64,000 bases of DNA, taken from the NCBI GenBank assembly GCA_964413055.1, contig CAYPRB010000001.1:186001-250000 (forward strand). The letters are read 5' to 3'. Source of the DNA: UBA3102 sp964413055 (GTDB lineage Bacteria; Bacillota; Desulfotomaculia; Desulfotomaculales; Pelotomaculaceae). The position numbers were made by a program, and so were the translations under genes. The notes beneath the pieces were generated by a model that searched no databases, was not told where the DNA came from, and saw only the letters and a program-made list of their open reading frames with translations. Positions 34,596-42,243 of this stretch are shown here, piece by piece (positions within the stretch are counted from its first letter, which is position 1; every line of letters starts with the position of its first letter).

Positions 34596-36137
34596 TTAGA
34601 AGCTGAGGGCGATTTCATCGCGGTCCAGTTTGCCGCGGATGGTTCTTACCTTTTCCTCCAGGGCGGGATTTCCGGTTGCCGCCCGTTCAATCTGGCGGAG
34701 GAGATCGATCTCTCTCCGGAAGATAGAAAATATGTCGCCCGGCTGCAGGGAGGACATTTCCATGAGTTCGGCAAAACCGGCGCCGTTATACCAGGCGTAA
34801 GCCAGTGGTCCGGGCAGGTGCGACCAGATGCAGTATTTTTCCGGCACCCCCATCCGGAGCAGGTTTTGTCTTAAAGCGGCAGCCTCGCGCAGGGCGGGCA
34901 GGTCGCATTTAATCTCCTGGAATGATTTACCGGGTATATATTCCACTCCCGCCAGCACGCCCGCGGCTTCAGAGGGGTCCGCGTCTTCAAGCAGTCCGGA
35001 AAAAACCAGTTCCGTTACCAGTATTTCCTGCACGTGCAGCTCAAGGGCAAAAATACCGCGGGGAAAAAATTCCCGGTCTTTAACGTAACCTAAATATTCC
35101 AGAAGATCGCGCACATCTTTGAATTCCCGAAAAATAGATTTTTCCAGATTTAAAATCTCCCGCAACTCTTTTTTAAATGCTTGCAGGCGGTTTTTGGCCT
35201 GCATAAAATTTTCGTTTAGAATGCGGCATTTATCCATTTCCTGGCATTTTTTCGGTGTAACGGAGGCAAGTTGCTTTTTAAGCGCCTCTCTTTCCCTTTT
35301 TTTTCTTTTCAACCGCAGGCGTTTTATTTGCCGGCGGGCTTTGGTGCGTTCTATGGGGCAGGCCAGGGTGTGGTTTTTCGGGCATACCACGGTTTTCATC
35401 TGTTCTATTTCTTCCCGGCAGGCCTTGATTTTTTTTTCCTGGGAGGTTTTTTGTTTTTTTAATTGGTGCATTTTAAAGTTATCGTTTAAAAAACGGTGGA
35501 TTTCACGATCTTTTTTGTAACGTAAAAGACTTAAAACCGTGTTGGGAGAAACCATCAACCTTCCCATAACCGGTTCCACCTTTGCTTCGCTGAAAAAACC
35601 GGTTTGTTCAGGAAAGCGGCTGTCTACCCGGATAAAAGCGTGGCCAAACTTGTCAAAACCCCGCCGGCCGGCCCGGCCGGCCATCTGGAAGAATTCCCGG
35701 TTGTGCAGGATGCGAAAATCACGCCCGTCCCACTTGCGGGTAGAGTCAAATACGGCACTGGATGCCGGAAAGTTCACCCCGGCGGCAAAGGTTTCGGTGC
35801 AAAATATTACCCAGAGCAAGTGCCGGGAATAGAGTTTTTCTACCAGGTATTTTACCGGGGGTAAAAGGCCGGCATGGTGGTAAGCAATCCCCTGGAATAA
35901 GAGACGCCGCAGGTTGTGCCAGCCCGGTCCGCTAAAAGTGCCTGGATAACCGGTTTCAGCTTCCTTAATTAGATTGCCGGCGGCTGTTTTTTCCTTTTTA
36001 TTAAGGAAATCCCAGTCCCGGGCCAGGTCCTTAGCCAGTAATTCGGTACGTCCCCGGCTGAAAACAAAAAAAAGGGCTGGTAGTTGATGCTGAATAAGTT
36101 CGACAATTTCACTGCTGGACATTTCGGGTAATTCCAT
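34596..36137 (-). CDS. Ski2-like helicase, C-terminal half (helicase domain 2 and accessory domains)
   Basis: The second half of a split superfamily 2 helicase, about 513 residues. I prefer the ATG at 36137, which has AGGAG 8 bases upstream; a GTG at 36161 overlaps the stop of the upstream half (TAGTG). RecA domain 2 shows LFFVFSRGRTELLAKDL, FCTETFAAGVNFPASSAVFD (motif V) and QMAGRAGRRGFDKFGHAFIR (motif VI). A charged coiled-coil insertion (about 235-330, with a Cys-containing segment CPKNHTLACPIERTK) and a C-terminal helical domain follow, as in Mtr4/Ski2 proteins. It cannot bind ATP on its own and must act with the preceding gene product. Confidence 0.9.
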   Translation of the reverse strand: MELPEMSSSEIVELIQHQLPALFFVFSRGRTELLAKDLARDWDFLNKKEKTAAGNLIKEAETGYPGTFSGPGWHNLRRLLFQGIAYHHAGLLPPVKYLVEKLYSRHLLWVIFCTETFAAGVNFPASSAVFDSTRKWDGRDFRILHNREFFQMAGRAGRRGFDKFGHAFIRVDSRFPEQTGFFSEAKVEPVMGRLMVSPNTVLSLLRYKKDREIHRFLNDNFKMHQLKKQKTSQEKKIKACREEIEQMKTVVCPKNHTLACPIERTKARRQIKRLRLKRKKREREALKKQLASVTPKKCQEMDKCRILNENFMQAKNRLQAFKKELREILNLEKSIFREFKDVRDLLEYLGYVKDREFFPRGIFALELHVQEILVTELVFSGLLEDADPSEAAGVLAGVEYIPGKSFQEIKCDLPALREAAALRQNLLRMGVPEKYCIWSHLPGPLAYAWYNGAGFAELMEMSSLQPGDIFSIFRREIDLLRQIERAATGNPALEEKVRTIRGKLDRDEIALSF

Positions 36138-36160
36138 GACGGTCACTCCTGTTTCACGCA

Positions 36161-37588
36161 CTACTTAAACCAGCGTTTTTTACCGCGTAAATTTTTGAGC
36201 AGCCCGGTTAATTCCTCGACGGCATTCCTGGCTTCATTTTCACCGGTGATGGTGCCGTCGGGCAGAATCCACCGGATGGCAAGGGGAACATGCCGCTTGC
36301 TTTCTTGAATCACAGTGACTTGCTCCTGCCGTACTTTATTAATCCATGCTGCTATTTCCCCGGCATTCGGCACGGTTGCGGAAAGACCCAGGATTTTTAT
36401 GTGGGGCGGGGCGAACAATATGCTTTCCTCCCAGGTGGTTCCTCTTTCGGCATCATCAAGATAGTGGATTTCATCAAAAACAACATAGGAGATGTTTTTT
36501 AATTGCTCGGATTCACTAAAACACCAGTTCCTGAATATTTCCGTAGTCATGATCAGCAGCGGGGCCCCCGCGTTGATACTTATGTCTCCGGTGACGAGGC
36601 CTACCTTTTCTTTGCCGAACTGATCCTGGAAATCCCTGTATTTTTGATTGGAAAGAGCTTTTAGTGGTGAGGTGTAAACCATGCCCCGGCCGCTTGAGAG
36701 CAGGTCTTGTGCCAGCATTTCCGCCACCAGGGTTTTTCCGTTTCCGGTGGGTGCCGCCACCAGGACAGATTGCCCCAAACGGAGGGCCTCGGCGGCCTGG
36801 AGCTGAAAATCGTCCAGAACCACTTTTTCGTTTTCTGCGCCCCGTGTTTTTTTTCGGCGCGGACGCTTCTTCTTCCTGGTCGGAGTCCGGGTTTCATCCG
36901 TAAATGCTGTATCATTTTCGTGCTCCCGGCCGGAATTCCGGCCGGAGGTACCGGCCAGGATATTTTTACGCAATTTTTTGATATCCGGTAACTTGAAAAA
37001 AAAATCTTCTCCCCTGGTTTCGTAGTCGGGCATGGGATTGAATTTTTCTTCCTTGACCAGGGAGATTAACCGGCCTGCGGGTATACCCAGCAAAGCGGCG
37101 GCTTCATTGGTCTTTAATTTTTCATGTTCCCTGATCAGCTTCAATAATCTGGCCCGGTTATTTTTGAGAGCTTCTATGTCTGAACGCCACAAACGGACTT
37201 TTTGATCGAGAATGAAACATTCTAAATCCCCCCCGGTAATTAAACGGTGCAGGGTTGCCGGTTCCACTCCAAGGATTCCGGCCGATTCTTTTTCTCCGGT
37301 GGAATGTTCTTTAAGGAAGGATGGAGGGCGTGCGGCATGGGGCGGGGCAAAGTAGCGACCGGATATTTCACCCAGTTGTTCCACCAGTACTTCACCGGGG
37401 AATTCCCGGCGCAGGCACCAGTAGTTTTTATTAATAAACTTTACTTTTAGGGCGTACTTGGCAACCGTATTTTGAAATTCAGCAAGGTTAATACCCAATT
37501 CCCCGGGGATGAAAAAAGGCCGGGACAGTTTTCCCAGAATGTCCCGGAAACGCCGGGGGGTTGTGGTACGGATATTATTTTTAGTCAA
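36161..37588 (-). CDS. Ski2-like helicase, N-terminal half with tandem excisionase-type HTH motifs
   Basis: The first half of the split helicase, 475 residues. The N-terminal 230 residues contain two consecutive excisionase/MerR-like helix-turn-helix segments (SAGILGVEPATLHRLITGGD and EAAALLGIPAGRLISLVKEE). A basic linker (TRKKKRPRRKKTRG) leads into RecA domain 1: a Q-motif-like DDFQLQAAEAL, Walker A AAPTGNGKTLVAEML, Walker B VVFDEIHYLDDAERG and motif III LGLSATVPNAGE. The frame stops right after domain 1 (KKRWFK) and the other half begins in a different frame with its own ribosome binding site. Confidence 0.9.
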   Translation of the reverse strand: MTKNNIRTTTPRRFRDILGKLSRPFFIPGELGINLAEFQNTVAKYALKVKFINKNYWCLRREFPGEVLVEQLGEISGRYFAPPHAARPPSFLKEHSTGEKESAGILGVEPATLHRLITGGDLECFILDQKVRLWRSDIEALKNNRARLLKLIREHEKLKTNEAAALLGIPAGRLISLVKEEKFNPMPDYETRGEDFFFKLPDIKKLRKNILAGTSGRNSGREHENDTAFTDETRTPTRKKKRPRRKKTRGAENEKVVLDDFQLQAAEALRLGQSVLVAAPTGNGKTLVAEMLAQDLLSSGRGMVYTSPLKALSNQKYRDFQDQFGKEKVGLVTGDISINAGAPLLIMTTEIFRNWCFSESEQLKNISYVVFDEIHYLDDAERGTTWEESILFAPPHIKILGLSATVPNAGEIAAWINKVRQEQVTVIQESKRHVPLAIRWILPDGTITGENEARNAVEELTGLLKNLRGKKRWFK

Positions 37589-37893
37589 GTTTTTAAAACA
37601 CCTCTGATTTTACTTATTATCATTAGTAGTCTAGCACATTCAGCTCTAAATAAACAATCTTTTTATCTTTTTGGACGGGTTTCCGGAAAAATGATGTTAC
37701 AAAAAGAGACATTTGTGCCCGCCGTGTTTTTTATTGATACACTACAATCATTTCCTTACCCGGACTAGTAAATTTTTTTGCTAGCGATATGAAGTTTTAC
37801 CGGCCGGGAGCAGCTTTTTGGTGGCATGGTTATTGCAAAATAATATAGTTAATATTAATAGCTGCAAAATTATTATAAAAAAGGGTGAGGCCG
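37589..37893 (+). other. Intergenic region upstream of the sigma-54-type promoter
   Basis: About 305 bases between the divergent helicase operon and the 53-codon gene. It contains the palindrome TTTCCGGAAA near 37680 and the sigma-54-type promoter at 37822-37837. The stretch upstream of that promoter would be the place for an enhancer-binding activator site, but no repeated site was recognised. Confidence 0.5.
37822..37837 (+). promoter_or_regulatory. Sigma-54-type (-24/-12) promoter
   Basis: TGGCATGGTTATTGCA matches the sigma-54 consensus TGGCACGN4TTGCA with one change (C to T). The invariant GG and GC are exactly 10 bases apart. Transcription would begin near 37848, about 45 bases before the GTG start of the 53-codon gene. 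Such promoters need an enhancer-binding activator, and none is encoded in the window. Confidence 0.7.
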
Positions 37894-38055
37894 GTGAGTA
37901 GCAATATCAGTCAAAATAATTTCCAGTATCAAAAACCGGTAAACACGACTTGGGTTTACGACGATGAATTTGGCTGGATTGATGTGGAGTTGTTTTTAAT
38001 GAGAATCAGGAAAATAGAGGAAGAATTAAGCTGTAAGTTTAAAAAAACGGGTTAA
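37894..38055 (+). CDS. Unrecognised 53-residue protein behind a sigma-54-type promoter
   Basis: A short frame of 53 codons beginning at GTG 37894 with AAGGGTGAGG upstream. The protein is polar and acidic-aromatic: an NFQYQKPVNTTWVYDDEFGW core followed by an amphipathic helix (LFLMRIRKIEEELSCKF). There is no signal or membrane segment. It lies between a sigma-54-type promoter and the PucR-type regulator gene, with hairpins in between. No family is recognised. The frame is too short for statistical certainty, but its promoter and ribosome binding site fit. Confidence 0.6.
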   Translation: MSSNISQNNFQYQKPVNTTWVYDDEFGWIDVELFLMRIRKIEEELSCKFKKTG

Positions 38056-38081
38056 TTAAGATAAAAAAATGAAGGGTTTTA

Positions 38082-38134
38082 TGATTTCATAGCGAAATCA
38101 AATATACAAACAGTCTGGCAAGGGCTGTTTGTAT
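38082..38134 (+). promoter_or_regulatory. Two inverted repeats before the PucR-type regulator gene
   Basis: TGATTTC/GAAATCA (38082-38100) forms a small 7-bp hairpin. ATACAAACAG (38104-38113) and CTGTTTGTAT (38125-38134) form a perfect 10-bp inverted repeat with an 11-base spacer. There is no T-run. The second repeat could be an operator for autoregulation or the 3' end structure of the small gene upstream. Confidence 0.5.
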
Positions 38135-38178
38135 TTGCTGTGTTATGTAATGGGTTAATATTATGAGAGGGGGTAGTC

Positions 38179-39351
38179 ATGACTGGAAGAGGTTTACTGG
38201 AATTGTGTGATCTTAAAAGTGCGCACTCCCTGAAGGAAAAGGAAGAAGAGTTGCATCCATTAAATAAAGCAGATCTGAAATCAAGTAAAGATGGCACACC
38301 AAATAGAATAACCTTAAACCTCGGAGAGAATACAGCTGAAGACGAAGTGCCTTTGGAATATGCCGGTCATGTCATCGGTTCTTTAAAAATAAACCGCAAT
38401 AAAGGGCAAGGCACGCTGGATATTTCCAATTCAGTGATGGAAATGTTTTTGAGAAAGGCGTTTTTGGTTGAAGAGCGGCAAAGGGAAAAACATGCTAAAG
38501 AATTGCTGGTATCGTTGCTGTTAAACCAGGTGCACAGTAATTGTGATTTGGCTTTAGAAACAATGGGACGCATTTTGGGGTATGGCATTGAGGATCCGCA
38601 AGTAGTTTTTATAGTGGAATTTGAAAAGAAAGAATGTTTTGATGAACAGTCTCCCGAATGGAAACGGCTGCAGTCCGTGGCAATCAAGATTGTTGAGGAT
38701 TATTTTAAGTATTCCGGCGGTTATATTGTGGTTTCGTTTTATAACGGGAGATTGTTGGTTTTGAAAAATATAGTTTTGGAAGAAATACTGCGGGAACATT
38801 TTTCTTTTGAAGGTAGCGAGAAAGAAAAAGGTAAATACCTGTCTAAATTGAGAAAACAGTTGACCTCCATGGCGGAATCTTTGCGCCAGGCAATTATGCT
38901 GGGAACCAAACAGGACGTTTCTATCGGCATCGGGGAGTGCCGCAAGGGAGTTTTTGCGGCGCGCAATTCTTATCAGGATGCCTGTCTGGCCCTAAAGATG
39001 GGGAAATATTTTAAAGAAATAAAACGCGCGCATGTTTTTCACGTTTTTGATTTTGCGCTCGAAAGCCTGCTGGCGCAGGTTAAGGAAGAAGAAAAAAACA
39101 GTTTTATCGAACACTATCTGGGGAGTATCAGGGGAGAGAAAGAATTGCTGGAGACCCTTGAGGCTTTCTTTCAGTGCAACCTGAATATCGCACAGGCATC
39201 AGAAAAGTCTTTTTTGCACCGCAATACTTTTACCTACCGTTTAGATAAAATCCAATGTCTCACAGGATTAAATCCACGCTCCTTTTACGACGCGCTGGTA
39301 CTGGCCGTAGCGTTAATTATGAAACAGATTGATGCCCACCGTACCGTATAG
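38179..39351 (+). CDS. PucR/CdaR-type transcriptional regulator
   Basis: A 390-residue regulator with a divergent N-terminal region (about 1-110, no clear PucR sensor), a GGDEF-related central domain (about 120-290, including DVSIGIGECRKGVFAARNSY) and a C-terminal helix-turn-helix of the PucR/CdaR type. The HTH is seen in NLNIAQASEKSFLHRNTFTY followed by RLDKIQCLTGLNPRSFYDAL. The ATG at 38179 follows AGAGGGGGTAGTC. The central domain has lost canonical cyclase residues, as usual in this family. It precedes the hydrogenase operon by about 500 bases and could control it, but this is inference from position. Confidence 0.85.
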   Translation: MTGRGLLELCDLKSAHSLKEKEEELHPLNKADLKSSKDGTPNRITLNLGENTAEDEVPLEYAGHVIGSLKINRNKGQGTLDISNSVMEMFLRKAFLVEERQREKHAKELLVSLLLNQVHSNCDLALETMGRILGYGIEDPQVVFIVEFEKKECFDEQSPEWKRLQSVAIKIVEDYFKYSGGYIVVSFYNGRLLVLKNIVLEEILREHFSFEGSEKEKGKYLSKLRKQLTSMAESLRQAIMLGTKQDVSIGIGECRKGVFAARNSYQDACLALKMGKYFKEIKRAHVFHVFDFALESLLAQVKEEEKNSFIEHYLGSIRGEKELLETLEAFFQCNLNIAQASEKSFLHRNTFTYRLDKIQCLTGLNPRSFYDALVLAVALIMKQIDAHRTV

Positions 39352-39386
39352 GTTCTGACTTTTACACCATACCGACAAAAAAAATG

Positions 39387-39432
39387 GCCGCGATCTCTTG
39401 ATGTAAACGAGATAGCGGTTATTTAATTTTTT
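39387..39432 (+). terminator. Probable terminator after the PucR-type regulator gene
   Basis: An imperfect stem, CCGCGATCTC/GAGATAGCGG, with an 11-base loop is followed by TTATTTAATTTTTTC. It lies about 35 bases after the stop codon. Confidence 0.65.
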
Positions 39433-39861
39433 CATTTTCCACAGACCATAGCTGCCATAATAATGGACAGCCAAGCTTATCTGCCGGAGTGCAAACCTTA
39501 CAAATAAAACTTTAAAATTAAGTAATAACTATATTATCTAAAAGAAATAAACTGAATTATGTTATTTCGTTTATAATATCTAATGAAATAGATTTAGTTT
39601 TATTTTAGAATTGTTAAAAAATATTTACAGCTACTAATGAAAGGAGCGTGATACACAAAAAAATCATGAGTTTTACATCATAATTCGTACATTTTTTTAT
39701 TTATCAATCCCAGTTAACAGTTAATTAATTATGAAGGAAAATTAGAAGCAAAAGCATTCTCAGAAATTTAAGCAGGTCTTTTGATATGATATTTGTTTTA
39801 CGATTCACGTTACATCCTCAAAGTGGAATGTAAAAGGCAATCATGTAAGGAGGTTGGAGTT
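39433..39861 (+). other. AT-rich leader region of the hydrogenase operon
   Basis: About 430 bases with no gene between the regulator's terminator and the hydrogenase operon. It is strongly AT-rich and contains many near-matches to promoter boxes, none clearly best. A good ribosome binding site (AAGGAGG, 39848-39854) marks its right end. An in-frame extension of the hydrogenase gene up to 39793 is not supported. Confidence 0.5.
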
Positions 39862-40344
39862 GTGGCAGCTAAAGAACCGGGAAAGGACGAACTGTCCAAA
39901 CAACTGGAACTGATTATTGACGAGTACAGAGGGCAGCCCAGCGGTTTGATTCAGGTGCTGACCAAGGCCCAGGAATTAATCGGGTATTTGCCCAAGTGGG
40001 CTTTAATCAGTATTGCCAAAGGGTTGGAGGTATCGCTGCAGAAGGTTTACGGGGTAGTTACTTTTTATGCGTTTTTTTCCTTGATCCCCAGGGGCAGGCA
40101 CAGGATTAGCGTGTGTGCCGGGACTGCCTGTTACGTGAAAGGAACCAATATAGTACTCAAGGCGATCAGGGATGCTTTGGGAATAAAACCCGGACAAACC
40201 ACTCCCGACAGCCGCTATACCCTGGAAACTGTTCGTTGTATCGGAGCGTGCGGCTTGGCCCCGGCAATGATCATTGACGGCAAAGATGTGCACGGCCGCC
40301 TGGAAGCGGAGCAAATACCCGAAATTTTGGAACAGTACGCGTAG
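39862..40344 (+). CDS. NADH-dependent hydrogenase subunit, NuoE-like (HydC/HndA type)
   Basis: A 160-residue thioredoxin-like [2Fe-2S] subunit. The GTG at 39862 has AAGGAGG 7 bases upstream. The helical N-terminus (SGLIQVLTKAQELIGYLPKW) is typical of NuoE. The cluster ligands are seen as C-x4-C in CAGTACYVKG and C-x3-C in CIGACGLAP. With the next two genes it forms a trimeric soluble [FeFe] hydrogenase in which electrons pass between NADH and H+. Confidence 0.94.
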   Translation: MAAKEPGKDELSKQLELIIDEYRGQPSGLIQVLTKAQELIGYLPKWALISIAKGLEVSLQKVYGVVTFYAFFSLIPRGRHRISVCAGTACYVKGTNIVLKAIRDALGIKPGQTTPDSRYTLETVRCIGACGLAPAMIIDGKDVHGRLEAEQIPEILEQYA

Positions 40345-40477
40345 TGGATGAACCTAAAATGCATAAGTAGTGTCATGGGTTCCATAATAAGGCGGTTGCT
40401 GAGTCAAGTTAAAGCAATGTTGCCGTGACAAGGGATTTTTGAAAAATGGCTGGAGGATTAAACGGAGGTGTAATAAA

Positions 40478-42175
40478 GTGAAGTCTTTGGACCAACTGGC
40501 CAAGATTAAGGAGAGCATGCAGGAAGTCCTTAAAATCCGTCAAGGAGAGCCATCGGATAGCTGGAAAGCGCATATTATGGTTTGCGGCGGACAGGGATGT
40601 ATTTCGTCAAACTGCATGGATGTGGTTGATGCCATTAAAGAAGCTATTGCTAAAAACGGCTTGGAAGAAAAGACTAAAATTGTTCTAACCGGGTGCATGG
40701 GGCCCTGTGATATGGGTCCGGTTATGATTATATATCCTGACGGTACGTTTTACCGCAGGGTAAAGCCGAAAGATGCCGCGGCCATCGTTGAGGAGCATGT
40801 TATGAAGGGCAATCCGGTAACCCGCTTGCTTTACCGGGCACCGGGGGCCAAAGAACCGACGCCAAGGGTCCATGATATCGACTTGTTCAAAAAGCAGGAA
40901 AAAATCGTGCTGCGCAACACCATTTATATAGATCCGCTTTCTATTGAAGATTATATTTCCAGGGATGGTTATGCGGCATTGGGAAAAGCGGTTACCCAGA
41001 TGAAACCGGAAGAAGTGATCGCGGAAGTCAAACAGTCAGGTTTGCGCGGGCGCGGCGGTGCGGGCTTCCCGACGGGCATGAAGTGGCAGTTTACCGCTAA
41101 TGCCGAAGGGACTCCGAAGTATGTCGCCTGTAACGGTGACGAGGGCGACCCGGGCGCGTTCATGGACCGTTCCGTGTTGGAAGGCGACCCGCACAGCGTG
41201 ATTGAGGGTATGGCCATCTGTGGTTATGCCATAGGTGCGGAAGAGGGTTATGTTTACGTGCGGGCCGAATACCCGCTGGCAATTGAGAGGTTGGAGGCCG
41301 CCATCAAGAGAGCCCGTGAATTTGGTTTGCTGGGCAAGAATATCTTTAGCTCCGGCTTTAATTTTGACATTGAAATCCGTATTGGCGCCGGTGCTTTTGT
41401 TTGTGGTGAAGAAACCGCCCTGCTGACATCGATTGAAGGTAAGCGCGGTGAGCCGAGGCCGAGGCCGCCGTTCCCGGCCCAGTCGGGTGTGTGGGGCAAA
41501 CCAACGGTGCTTAACAATGTGGAGACCTGGGCTAACGTGGCGCCCATTATTTTGAAAGGCGCCGGCTGGTTTGCTTCCATCGGTACCGAGAAGAGCAAGG
41601 GTACCAAGGTTTTTGCCCTGGCCGGCCGGGTCAACAACACCGGTATTGTAGAAGTGCCCATGGGTACCACTTTAAGAGAGATTGTTTTTGAAATCGGCGG
41701 CGGTATTCCCAGGAAGAAAGAGTTCAAGGCCGTACAGACCGGCGGCCCGTCCGGCGGCTGTATTCCGGCGGAACACCTGGATACCCCGGTTGATTATGAC
41801 TCGCTGGGGGCGTTGGGAGCGATAATGGGTTCCGGCGGAATGATCGTCATGGACGATACTACCTGCATGGTGGATATTGCCAAGTTTTTCCTTGATTTCG
41901 TGGTAGACGAGTCCTGCGGCAAATGTTCTCCCTGCCGGATCGGTACCAAGCGGATGTATGAAATAATTGACCGCATTACCAGGGGTGAGGGCAGGGAAGG
42001 CGATATTGAACTGCTGGAAGAACTGGCCTTAACCATCAAACAAACTGCGTTGTGCGGCCTCGGCCAGACGGCGCCGAACCCGGTATTGAGTACCATTAGA
42101 TACTTCAGGAACGAATACGAGGAGCATATCAAGGAGCATAAGTGTGCTGCCAAGATTTGCGAATTTAAAGAATAA
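40478..42175 (+). CDS. NADH-binding hydrogenase subunit, NuoF-like (HydB type), without C-terminal ferredoxin domain
   Basis: A 565-residue flavin subunit that exchanges electrons with NAD(H). The GTG at 40478 follows CGGAGGTG. An N-terminal thioredoxin-like [2Fe-2S] domain (VCGGQGCISSNC, then LTGCMGPCDMGP) is followed by the FMN/NADH domain with GRGGAGFPTGMKW near residue 190 and NGDEGDPGAFMDR. The C-terminal [4Fe-4S] site has ESCGKCSPCRIGTKRM near 478 and a further Cys in TALCGLG. The chain ends at KCAAKICEFKE, where many HydB proteins continue into a two-[4Fe-4S] ferredoxin domain. No such domain is found in another frame in the 68-base gap after it. Confidence 0.95.
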   Translation: MKSLDQLAKIKESMQEVLKIRQGEPSDSWKAHIMVCGGQGCISSNCMDVVDAIKEAIAKNGLEEKTKIVLTGCMGPCDMGPVMIIYPDGTFYRRVKPKDAAAIVEEHVMKGNPVTRLLYRAPGAKEPTPRVHDIDLFKKQEKIVLRNTIYIDPLSIEDYISRDGYAALGKAVTQMKPEEVIAEVKQSGLRGRGGAGFPTGMKWQFTANAEGTPKYVACNGDEGDPGAFMDRSVLEGDPHSVIEGMAICGYAIGAEEGYVYVRAEYPLAIERLEAAIKRAREFGLLGKNIFSSGFNFDIEIRIGAGAFVCGEETALLTSIEGKRGEPRPRPPFPAQSGVWGKPTVLNNVETWANVAPIILKGAGWFASIGTEKSKGTKVFALAGRVNNTGIVEVPMGTTLREIVFEIGGGIPRKKEFKAVQTGGPSGGCIPAEHLDTPVDYDSLGALGAIMGSGGMIVMDDTTCMVDIAKFFLDFVVDESCGKCSPCRIGTKRMYEIIDRITRGEGREGDIELLEELALTIKQTALCGLGQTAPNPVLSTIRYFRNEYEEHIKEHKCAAKICEFKE

Positions 42176-42243
42176 AAGCCGCTCCCGCAGCTTTTGCAAT
42201 AAAGAAAAATAGAAAAATACGGGAGTTTGGAGGGAAGAATGAA

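Noticed and set aside
36161..36163. The helicase split as a sequencing frameshift
   Set aside because: The downstream half has its own AGGAG and ATG at the domain boundary, so a real split is more likely; kept as a finding with a read-level check.
42176..42243. Remnant of a ferredoxin domain after the NuoF-like gene
   Set aside because: Only 68 bases, no Cys-rich frame on any reading, and a ribosome binding site for hydA.
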